From the NCBI GenBank assembly GCA_019671135.1, contig JAHRHY010000013.1, positions 682,001 to 746,000 of the forward strand: a DNA stretch of 64,000 bases, written 5' to 3'. Both the position numbers and the translations under genes were made by a program. A model generated the notes under the pieces. It was not told the origin of the DNA. It searched no databases and saw only the letters and a program-made list of their open reading frames with translations. This DNA is from Linnemannia hyalina (lineage: Eukaryota; Mortierellomycota; Mortierellomycetes; Mortierellales; Mortierellaceae). Numbering within the stretch: position 1 is the stretch's first letter; each line of letters begins with the position of its first letter. Positions 37,335 to 45,515 of this stretch are shown here, piece by piece.

Positions 37335-37429
37335 TCAAATTGCAGTACCACCCATGCACTGCAATGTCAAATTACAGTCTATGTACTGCAATTTGATTGA
37401 TCTTTTTTTTTTTTTTTTTTTTTTTTTTT
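37335..37429. repeat. Inverted repeat next to a 27-T tract
   Basis: TCAAATTGCAGTAC (about 37336-37349) is repeated inverted as GTACTGCAATTTGA (about 37384-37397), giving a stem of about 14 bp around a centre of roughly 34 bp that itself contains CACTGCAATGTCAAATT, a diverged third copy. It is followed at once by 27 T (37403-37429), the mirror image of the A tract at 36743-36764. Confidence 0.8.
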
Positions 37430-37870
37430 AGCTTGACGGATAACTGCAATGCGGCAGACCTCAGAAACGAAGACCCATAATATTCCTCTGTAGTTCTACC
37501 CTCTGTAAAGTTGGATAAGAAGTCCTGCGCTTGTTCGATGAATTTCCGAACGTGCAAACACCTATCCCCCTTTTTTGGGTAACTTGGTAGAATGTATGGC
37601 TGTAAGGAGCAACATGAGAAACCATAGCGCCTCGTTTTTCTTGTCATGGCTGTTGTCGTGTTCCTGGGGTCCCTCGGGTTTGTCAGGCTCTTAGTCTGTC
37701 CCCTCCTTTGCTGCATTCGACTAAATCCTTGCTGGAGAAGGCAGGGCAAAAGAATGTTGAGAAATCTCTATTGGTGGCGTTGGTGGTATCGGCGGTATTG
37801 GTGGTGTTGGTGATGTTGATGGCCTCGGTGGCCCGGCGAATGTATCCCAAGGACAACAATCTTGCAGCAA
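37430..37870. other. Region antisense to a possible minus-strand gene tail; GGT-rich imperfect repeat
   Basis: A GGTGGCGTTGGTGG-type imperfect repeat at about 37773-37832 produces an artificial transmembrane-like peptide on the plus strand (frame 37708-37986) and His/Asn/Thr-rich peptides on the minus strand. I do not call a gene from it, but the minus-strand reading may be the decayed end of the 37871-38509 gene. Confidence 0.4.
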
Positions 37871-38509
37871 CTAGAGAGAGTCGTGATGAGGGCGGTTGCG
37901 ATGACGACCTGAGTATCGATTGTGGAAAGTATGACAGCCAAGTCTTGAAGCCTCTTGGCAAGATGCTTTCCAGTATCGGGCTCTGAGCATGGCATACTTT
38001 GTATTTTCAGCCGTTTGTTGTTTCTTGGTTTCACTGGCGATGCGAAGGACCTCGGCGTTGTATTCGGCCGTGGGATGGAGGGGGCGCTCTCTGCAAGCCT
38101 TGTCCAAGGTGTCCACTGCCCGCTCAAAGATAGGATCGGTTGCGCCAGATGGGAGAGGTGAGGGAGCGATGAGAGTATCTGGAGTGGGTGAAGGCGCTGG
38201 AGTGATAGGTGTTGCAGTGCTGGGTGGAGTAACTTTCGGGGGGAAGTGAGGTGTAGATCGACTCATTGAGGCAGAAGGAGCAGGACTCGAAGCTGAAACG
38301 GGTATGATAATAGGCGAAAGAACCGGTAACGGAGCGGAACTCGAGCTTGGAGCAGGAGCGACGACATGCGAAAAGACCGGAGACGATAACGACAAAGAAG
38401 GAGTAAGTGACTGTGGAAATGATGACAAAGAAAGGATGGGCTGAGGAAGTGAGGCGATTTTTTTTATTTTTGTATGAAAATCATATTGCAGACACAAGTG
38501 ACACATCAA
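37871..38509 (-). CDS. Hypothetical Pro/Ser-rich protein, possibly frameshifted
   Basis: A 212-residue minus-strand frame: a Ser/Pro/Ala-rich disordered part (about 30-120), then a helical, charged part (PIFERAVDTLDKACRERPLH, AEYNAEVLRIASETKKQQTA, YAMLRARYWKAS). After about 37960 this frame turns Arg/His-rich, while the next frame over the same bases continues as a plausible helix (AKRLQDLAVILSTIDTQVVI, ATALITTLSS), suggesting a frameshift. The true start is unclear: an intron with donor GTATAG near 38517 and acceptor CTCAG near 38442 would link it to upstream minus-strand sequence. Not recognised as any family. Low confidence that it is functional. Confidence 0.35.
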   Translation of the reverse strand: MMCHLCLQYDFHTKIKKIASLPQPILSLSSFPQSLTPSLSLSSPVFSHVVAPAPSSSSAPLPVLSPIIIPVSASSPAPSASMSRSTPHFPPKVTPPSTATPITPAPSPTPDTLIAPSPLPSGATDPIFERAVDTLDKACRERPLHPTAEYNAEVLRIASETKKQQTAENTKYAMLRARYWKASCQEASRLGCHTFHNRYSGRHRNRPHHDSL

Positions 38510-38562
38510 CTATACGAGTACTTTCAAGAAGACTCTCCAATTGCACCACCACGTTCTTGGTT

Positions 38563-39144
38563 TTAGCGTGTGTGTGTGTGTTTCTGTATGACGACGGAAA
38601 GCCTTCTAACATCATCCCCAAAGCAACAACGAAAATAGGACGATAGCACATAAACGATCGAACAAAGATAATATGACTCCGTCCACGGCCGAATCTGCCT
38701 GATGACTCTAACACGAACACAGCGAGTTTCAATATCCTGAGAACCGCAGATACTTTGTATGCCTATGCTTGAATTTCCAATCGACAGGGGAGCTTTTCCG
38801 AAAAAAATGATTGGCCAGAATTGATTGCCTTGAGCTTCTTTCTCCACAAAACGTTTTTGTGTGAGCCATGCGATTTTGGATACTGTTGCTGCTACACGCA
38901 TATTGAACTGTAGGGTAGAGAGCACCCAGTAAATCGACATGGATGGAGTGCTGAGAGAAGGAGCCGAGGCTGCATGTTGGACAGAACGCTGTGCCCATGC
39001 GAGAGGTTGGGTATATTTCTTTCTTTCGCAGTCAAGCTCTGATGCCGTGGATGCCAATGATAAATGTCTGTGAGAAGGTGTAGTGGAGAGAGAGAGATGG
39101 AGGAAGAAGCTGAAAATGGTTAGATGGAGGGATGTGTCTTTCAT
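38563..39144 (-). pseudogene. Unidentified gene fragment
   Basis: A 193-residue minus-strand frame whose middle looks protein-like (MRVAATVSKIAWLTQKRFVE, KEAQGNQFWPIIFFGKAPLS, IGNSSIG) while both ends are low complexity. The FWPIIFFGKA..IGNSS pattern loosely recalls the second RuvC segment of TnpB/Fanzor-type proteins found in fungal transposons, but without the first and third motifs or a zinc finger this is only a guess. It lies upstream of, and in the same orientation as, the 37871-38509 frame; both could be pieces of one decayed gene. Confidence 0.25.
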
Positions 39145-39711
39145 AGGACTCAGACTGACAGCATGTGGTGTCTGGCGCCACGCCCGCTATATAATGGCAG
39201 CAAAAAAGACAATCTACTCGTATATTAATACAGACATGTTTTCTCGCTCTCTTCGATGTAAACAAACAACTGCAACACCCGTGCGAGTTTTTTATATTTG
39301 TCATGTTGAACATTGTCTTTCAGCGCCTTTTACTCCATGTTTTATTGAGCAACCGGAATGCATCTAATCTTATCTTGTCGTTGTTAATATTGCTACCCTC
39401 TTGCTCGATTCTATTGCATCGTCTTGCTCGAACAATCCTGACAAAACTCGCACAAACCTATTAAGGACAGATAAAGACTGGAAAGAAGAAAAGGCAATGG
39501 CTCAGTCTCAAGCAACGACAAATTTACCGTACAACACCTTTGTGTGCTATTAAGCCACCCCCACAAAGCAGGGGTGAATGGTCCCAGTCACCCAGCGGTG
39601 AAAACAGCCGAGCTGATCGAGGTCTCAAAAGACCCCATGGACATCGCGGACGACGGCACTAGATCCAGGTCCAAGCAGCACCACCGTTACCCGAAGCCCA
39701 CCCCAGGTAGC
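39145..39711. other. Intergenic region, no gene
   Basis: A/T-rich to about 39480, then the sequence passes into a degenerate coding-like stretch (PSHPAVKTAELIEVSKDPMD) leading into the 39712 repeats. No complete gene. Confidence 0.4.
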
Positions 39712-40120
39712 GGTAAGGTCATTATGATGGGCAGTCCAGCGCACGGCAGTCCTATAGCCCCTCGGTACCCACGGAGTTGAACTCATCACCAGTGCATACG
39801 AAACTGCGATTATCCTCAGCGAGAAGTGGATGTCCAGAAAATGAGAGAGGTCGTTGTGAGGGGCCGATGCACTCTCAAGTACCCACGAGTCTGACAGAGA
39901 GCAAAGCTACAAGGACCAGCAACACCGCCGATGGCGGAGGTCATATGAAGAGCAGCCCAGCGCATGGCATGTTCTATAGCCCTTCTGTACCTACAGAGTG
40001 GTTCGAGTAGCCCGCCCAAATCCAGCGCCCGCCAGCCGAGGCTGACGGTCAGGTCATATGAAGAGCAGCCCAGCGCACGGCATAGTCTTTGGCCCTTCTG
40101 TACCCAAGGTGGACCCAGCT
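39712..40120 (+). repeat. Three degenerate copies of a ~75-bp coding-like repeat
   Basis: Copies lie at about 39712-39790, 39935-40005 and 40047-40120. Each holds the core GGTCAT..ATGA, AGCAGCCCAGCGCA(C/T)GGCA, then CCCTTCTGTACC. Translated, they read GSPAHGSPIAPRYP, KSSPAHGMFYSPSVP and KSSPAHGIVFGPSVP, in different frames. The spacing between copies is unequal (about 220 and 110 bp) and stops interrupt each, so this is a decayed repeat protein gene or satellite rather than an active one. A fourth, weaker GTACCCACGAGTCTGACAG unit lies near 39879. Confidence 0.7.
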
Positions 40121-40369
40121 CACCATCACTTCTCAACACCCGTACACACGCCATTCTTGTTGCCACCCAAGACTGAGCCATTTTTTTTACCTTGCTTCTT
40201 TGTTGGTATGGTTCCTTGTTCGTACGTGTGTGGGTTACGCGACTGCGGGTGAGTCCAATATCGAACAATAAAGGTGAGGGGATTCGAGGGCGATTGAAGA
40301 TACCGAAAGTAAAAAGAGGTAAAGGTGGCGAGGACGATGCGGACAGAGGGGAGCTGGTTGAGAGTGGAG

Positions 40370-40510
40370 AATGTAGACGAGGAGGGGTGAGGGGAAGAGA
40401 AAGAGAAAGAGAATGTAGACGAGGAGGGTGAGGGAAAGAGAAAGAGAGGGAAAAAGAAGGGAAGAAAGAGAAAGAGAAAGAAAAAGAAAAAACAAGAGGG
40501 GGGGAGGGAA
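40370..40510 (+). repeat. Purine-rich tract with imperfect direct repeats
   Basis: A nearly pure G/A stretch. GAATGTAGACGAGGAGGG occurs twice (about 40369 and 40413), each followed by GAGGG..AAGAGAAAGAG. Short open frames here are artefacts. Confidence 0.8.
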
Positions 40511-40811
40511 TCTTTCAGAGGAAGGAGCGGCGTGGGAGGGGATAGTTGAGTTGACGAGTGGCTTGCTCGTCAGAGGCTCACCATGACACCATGTAACAAA
40601 AAGGACGCCAGCCAAGGCGCTTATCGACAGATGGAGTCGAGCCTAAGTAGAGAGGGAGATTGTGTCCCAGCCTCTAGTTCATCATAGCTGACGAAATAAT
40701 CATATCATAAAGGGCACATTTACAGATGCAAGCACATATTCTTCGTTCGCTTTTATTAGATAATAAATAATTCATAAATCACAAGTCGCGCTACAAAAAA
40801 AAATCAACTGT
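40511..40811. other. 3' flank of the 40812 gene, no gene
   Basis: A/T-rich from 40680. AATAAATAATTC near 40763 on the plus strand and ATTTATT-type motifs on the minus strand may serve 3'-end formation of the minus-strand gene ending at 40812. Confidence 0.4.
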
Positions 40812-42770
40812 TCACCGCGAGAGCAAAGACGACAAGGTAAGGTTGGGCCTCTGACTCTTCAACCACTTGAACCACGGGAAGTTCTCCGTATCCTTGTTCA
40901 CCATCGGATGTCGACAACAGAAATCTGCCTGCTCGAGGGATACAAGGTTCGCAACTATCCACTCCACCTCTTTCTGTCCCATCGTCACAACTGTCTCCTC
41001 CATCCCCCCATGAACAGATCCCTTCAACTCCTTCAGTTTCCGCAGCCCTCCCAAACGATGCAGGAACCCTGGCCTTCCCGTTGATGGGTCACCCAGCGAC
41101 ATCAACCCAGGAAACGTCACGCGCCTGTAGATAGAGGTTTTTCTGGGATCAATTACGCGTGGGAAGCGTTGGACATGAGCCCCTAGATCCAATTTTTCCA
41201 GCTGTACGAGTTCGCCGAGTTGAGTGTAGAACCGTTCGAGCATCGTCACTTGGATTATCTCCTCGTCGCTGAAAGTAATAGGTGCTGTTCGCTTGTAGTA
41301 AGGGTCCTCGCCTAGCAATGACGACATGTCGCCAATATCAATCACCAGTTGCAGCGTCTTCAATCTGGTCGCGCCCCACCTGAACTCGACTGCATCCTTA
41401 AGGTCCAGAGAAATGCTCTTCTGATCACTGTAGCGGAACGTCAGGACCTCTAGACCCTGACATCCGACCAAGATCGACTGAATCGCCTTGCTGCTGAAAT
41501 AGTGACACTGGTCGAATCGGATGGTCCGAAGACTTGTCGAGTGTCGCAAAATCAACGCTGCGGCTGTGGCCGATTCCTTGTCGAGGCGAAAGTAAGTGAG
41601 ACACTCCAGTTGTTGCTCCGGTATTGCACCCATGATCGACATAACCAGTCGTCCATCAAAAAGGACACACGTGTGGGCGAGCTTGCGAAGTTTAGTGCAG
41701 ACCTTGGCAATGTGTCGGCCGACCTCATCCGTGTCGACATGGTCCGGAAGGCCCGGAACAGAGAGCGAGGTGATATTGGGACAGTGGTTAAAGATATCCA
41801 AAACGTCGGCGAGTGTGCTGTATCGAATTGCTTGTATTGTCAGCCGTGTGAGGTTGGATAGTGGTTGCTCTCTCCTAGTCAAAACATCCTGGAGCTCCGC
41901 ATACGTCAAGGTCGAGGTCGGTCCCCGCTTGTGTTCTCCTCCTCGCTCTGGTTTTTCTTCTGAGTTGGTGCCACTTCCAGGATCCTGCTCGATTCCGAAA
42001 TATTCGTCGTAGTCGCTGTCGTCTTCATCCGCAAAGTCGTCGTAGTGGATACTGAGTTCGTCGACTGTTAATGGAACCTTGAAAAAGAGTGTTGAGCCCA
42101 AGGTGGGGAAAAGCGACTCCATCCTCTGGATGCTCAATTCTAGCCGCCGAAGTCGTGGGATCTTGGAGATGACGGAAGCGAGCACCAAGACATCCTGCTG
42201 CGTCGTCACAAAGACCTCCATACCAAGATCGACGAGGGAAGGACAGCAATTGATGATCCAGAGAACCTGTGCCAGTGGGACGCCACCTTGCCGAAACCCT
42301 TTGACATAACACCGATGATGACTGTCGGAAAATCCTGGCCGAGAAAAGCAATTGAACTCTGTGAGGTTGGTCAGAGGCGGGAGGGAGACAATATGGCTGT
42401 TGGAAAGGTCGAGGGGCGGCATCCAGGCTGGTTGGTAGGTGGCGAAGGCACGTTTGGCGTTTATCTCTTCCTGGTGCAAGAGTAGGCATTGATAGTAGTA
42501 TCCAGTAAAGAGAGGTCCCGTTGCCAGTTCGCGGACATGGGTGACGGCCTTCCTCAAAGCCTCAATGGGTGTTGTTGCCCGGAGTAGCCGAAAGTCACGG
42601 GAAGGTTCGTCGAAAAAGTCGAGTTCGTGGAAGAAGTAGGGTGTAAAGATCTCGTTCAGCCGCTTGCTCGTCCGCATCAGTTTTGCCAATGTGTTTTGGT
42701 TGAGGAGTGGTCCAAGCTGCATTACTAGTTCGTTGATTCCGAAGAACCTCTCCGATGCCGAGGGTGTCAT
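40812..42770 (-). CDS. F-box/LRR protein, lineage A
   Basis: A single-exon gene of 652 residues from the Met at 42770 (MTPSASERFFGINELV), chosen because the F-box then begins about 8 residues in, as in paralogues. An upstream in-frame Met at 42869 would add 33 charged residues. F-box: FFGINELVMQLGPLLNQNT, LMRTSKRLNEIFTPYFFHELDFF. LRR units: CPSLVDLGMEVF, IPRLRRLELSIQ, CPNITSLSVPGLP, CTKLRKLAHTCV, STSLRTIRFDQC, GCQGLEVLTFRY. An acidic insert (DEDDSDYDEYFG) lies near residue 255. The lineage A module is complete: FYTQLGELVQLEKLDLGAHV, VTFPGLMSLGDPSTGRPGFL, LGGLRKLKELKGSVHG, TMGQKEVEWIVANLVSLEQADF, WFKWLKSQRPNLTLSSL. Presumed SCF adaptor. Confidence 0.88.
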   Translation of the reverse strand: MTPSASERFFGINELVMQLGPLLNQNTLAKLMRTSKRLNEIFTPYFFHELDFFDEPSRDFRLLRATTPIEALRKAVTHVRELATGPLFTGYYYQCLLLHQEEINAKRAFATYQPAWMPPLDLSNSHIVSLPPLTNLTEFNCFSRPGFSDSHHRCYVKGFRQGGVPLAQVLWIINCCPSLVDLGMEVFVTTQQDVLVLASVISKIPRLRRLELSIQRMESLFPTLGSTLFFKVPLTVDELSIHYDDFADEDDSDYDEYFGIEQDPGSGTNSEEKPERGGEHKRGPTSTLTYAELQDVLTRREQPLSNLTRLTIQAIRYSTLADVLDIFNHCPNITSLSVPGLPDHVDTDEVGRHIAKVCTKLRKLAHTCVLFDGRLVMSIMGAIPEQQLECLTYFRLDKESATAAALILRHSTSLRTIRFDQCHYFSSKAIQSILVGCQGLEVLTFRYSDQKSISLDLKDAVEFRWGATRLKTLQLVIDIGDMSSLLGEDPYYKRTAPITFSDEEIIQVTMLERFYTQLGELVQLEKLDLGAHVQRFPRVIDPRKTSIYRRVTFPGLMSLGDPSTGRPGFLHRLGGLRKLKELKGSVHGGMEETVVTMGQKEVEWIVANLVSLEQADFCCRHPMVNKDTENFPWFKWLKSQRPNLTLSSLLSR

Positions 42771-42959
42771 GGTGTTCCTGTCCTTGTCGGCGGGGTCAGC
42801 GGCAGTTGGCGATGGTGTTGAGAGCAAAACGTGCCTTTCTCTTTTCTCTAGTTCTGTTCGATTGGGCAAGAGTTAAAGTTCTTAAGGGTGATGCTGACCG
42901 ATAATTTCATCCGCATTTCCGACTCTCAGTTTGTCGCTCAAGTCATCCTCAACTACTCG

Positions 42960-43529
42960 GCCTAGCGCCTAAACACTCAAGATCTGAGAGTAGTGATTGA
43001 GTTGTTTGATAATCCTTCTAAAGTTGGCGGTGCCGCCGATTAGTTCTCATTGAGATCTTTATCGGTCGTCATCGTCACCTTCGATTCCACCGCCCATGGG
43101 GGACCTCTACGGACTGTAGCACGAGGTCTGTCAGATCTTGGGCTCGATTACGACCTTGGAGGAGTTGTCCCTAGGAGTCCACTGCGAGAAGGACCAGACC
43201 TGCGCTTGTTCCAGCGAGACGACTGTCTGGAGTTTTTGCTCGAGAGCGGACTCAGCCTGATAGGCGGGTTCAAGCAGCTCCGAGTCCTGAATGTCTCCAG
43301 GATGGCGCATCGCATCGGGTCTGGAACCCACTGGCCGCGACTTCATACGATGCTAGGGTTGTTGAGGGGCGAGAGCTTGGAATATCTCCCAGTGGATGCG
43401 TCTTGGTCGGCGTTGCCAGAGAGGACAGTGGGTAAGGACGGACCTGAAGAGAGTAGGAGACAAGTTTTGGAGTGGATTGCAGTTTACTTGAAGAAAGTGA
43501 TGCACTATTTAGTGTTCATGTACGCATAA
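42960..43529 (+). pseudogene. C-terminal relic of the Gln-rich F-box gene (25183 family)
   Basis: The segment matches the end of the 25183-28659 gene in order. A Ser-codon-rich stretch comes first (about 43050-43085), then LYG-stop-HEVCQILGSITTLEELS and GVHCEKDQ (about 43100-43200). After a frameshift follow CLEFLLESGLSLIGGFKQLR, VLNVSRMAHRIG, THWPRLHTMLGLLRG and, at the end, RRQVLEWIAVYLKK. A stop (near 43118) and at least one shift break it. A few codons before THWPRLH are deleted relative to the intact gene. No F-box or upstream LRR is present. This is a partial duplicate inserted between two lineage A genes. Confidence 0.82.
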
Positions 43530-43605
43530 AGGATGGTAAATAAAAAGCAAATGGAAAACGGAATGAAGTCGAAGGATATTGTATATGAGCTGCCAATAAG
43601 GGGTA

Positions 43606-45356
43606 TCAACGGAGTGATCTAAGAGCCCTGTCCCGAGCCAAAGCTTGAATCTGGAAATTTGGCCAATACTTGTGCAACCAGTCCAGTTCAGCCTTGCTAG
43701 GATTACACAACTGATTGCCAAACGACCCCGTCACCAACTTGAGATGGCTCAGTCCTAAAAACATCTGCAAGTACCCCCTCCTTGGTCTTCCATATGTCTG
43801 TTTTGGTGCATCCTTAGAAGGTTCCAGGTCCAGCATTGACGGGAACTCAAAATAGCTATGGTGGATGCTTTTCTGGTCCGGTCTGCAGGCGTGTGCGCGA
43901 TCTTCAGGCAAAGGTTGGTCAAGCGATGCTGGGCCGCGATCCGCTTGTAAAACGTCTCCAGTTGCTTCATTCGTGCCATCTGTCTTCCTGAGGGCTCCTC
44001 CGGTGGTATAGGGTAATAGAGTTCGTTGATATCGCCCATGTCAATCGCCAATTCCAGTACTCGTATCCTACCTGACGCCCAGGGTTCCTCGCCAGCATCC
44101 TCCATAGTGATCGAAACTTGCCACAAATGTCCCTCGAAGCCCTGAACCTCAAACTCCTCCACACTGGGACAGTTCAGTAGAATCCCCAGAATCACCGCGC
44201 TGTCCAGACCCACGCAGCCTGGGAATTTGATCGACATCAAGGATTCATAGTGATTGGGGATTGTCCTGCAAATGTTAGACCCGCAACGGTTCTGGTGGTT
44301 GACCGAGAGATGGTGCAGAGAGTTCCTGGGCAGGGCGCCTAGAATGGCACCGAGCGTAGTCGTTCCGTTCACCTCTCTGTTCGTGGCCCGCCGATAAACT
44401 CTCCGTAACTTGGGGCAATGCTGCGAGACATAGGTCACTATGAGGGTCCGATCTTCAGGATAACCGCAAGGAGGAGGGCTCAGAGTGGTCAGGTATGGAC
44501 AGCGCGCCAAGAGCGGATATATGTCTCGAAACAGGTAGTAGTAGCCTTCCTCGAGGTCCAGCTTGGTCAAGTAGCGAAGAGGCTCCTGTGGCAGTGGGAG
44601 TCGAGACTCTTCCTCGTCGGTCGTGTCCAGCTGGTCCAACTTCAACACGTTCAGGTAATTGCAGTCCTTTCGCGCCCATGCCAATCGAATCTCCTGAACC
44701 ATGGCTGGACAATGGCGAGCGATGCCCACGAGAAGTCTTGTCCACAATACCTCGCTGCCCTGCACGAGCAACTCGAGTTTCCTCAAGTGGACCAGTCCTC
44801 CAATCACCCTGGTAAGTGCACCTGGCTCGTGGCTGTTACCGAGAAACAGATCTCCCGCAGATAGTTGCGTGAGGAGTGGGCTGAGCTCAATTGCCCAGCA
44901 CAGCCTCATAAAGTTCATCCCCCTCTGACGATATTTTGTCCTGGTCTCCAACTGAGGGCCCGGTGATGGAACGTATGTCAATCCGGACAGTAACTCCATT
45001 GGAGGGAGGGGTATCGTGTGCGTCAGGTGGAGGCGGTTGTGGTTGACAGCTGTTGTAGAATTGTCCATGAAGGCAACAACGCCCTTACTGTACATCGCCA
45101 GGAATTCGTCGTCCATTGTGACCTTGCGGATATGAGGTGCGCTCAAGATCAAGGACTGGGTGGCGACATAGCGCGAAAAAATGTAGGAGCACCTCAACAG
45201 GTTGACATCATTGTAGAACACAGGGAAGAAGATGTCGTTGAAGTTCTTGCTCACGCTCATAAGGCGCGAGAGGTCCCGTTTCGTAAGGTGGGCGCGGATG
45301 AGGACAAGAAGCTCCGGGATCGCAAAGACTTTCTCGCAAGCAAGGGCGTGCTCCAT
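43606..45356 (-). pseudogene. F-box/LRR gene (lineage A) with a single frameshift
   Basis: The main frame from the Met at 45356 gives an F-box (FAIPELLVLIRAHLTKRDL, MSVSKNFNDIFFPVFYNDVNL) and LRRs (LVHLRKLELLVQ, LRYLTKLDLEEGY, CPYLTTLSPPPC, CPKLRRVYRRA, CPSVEEFEVQGFE). It runs past LTNLCLKIAHTPADRTRKAS and then becomes unrelated, ending at 43755. The next frame carries the expected continuation: SIHHSYFEFPSMLDLEPSKD, QMFLGLSHLKLVTGSFGNQL, KAELDWLHKYWPNF, ending at 43606. The switch lies at about 43868-43874, in a run of four identical bases. Everything else is intact, so this may be a recent mutation, a sequencing error or a gene that tolerates a shortened end. No GT-AG pair explains it. Confidence 0.75.
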
Positions 45357-45515
45357 GCTGGCTGTGGAGCGAGTCGGTCGTCGAGTCGAATGGAAAAGGA
45401 GTTGATGCCGACGACCGAACAGATGATATTCTCAAGCGAGTCTTTTTTCGTGAGAGAAAACGATTGAGAGAAAGGTTGAGGGGTGCTCTCTAAGCCACCA
45501 TGCTAAGAAACTGCT

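Noticed and set aside
37708..37986. 92-aa plus-strand protein with an apparent transmembrane helix
   Set aside because: The hydrophobic run comes from a GGTGGCGTTGGTGG-type imperfect repeat and overlaps a more protein-like minus-strand frame.
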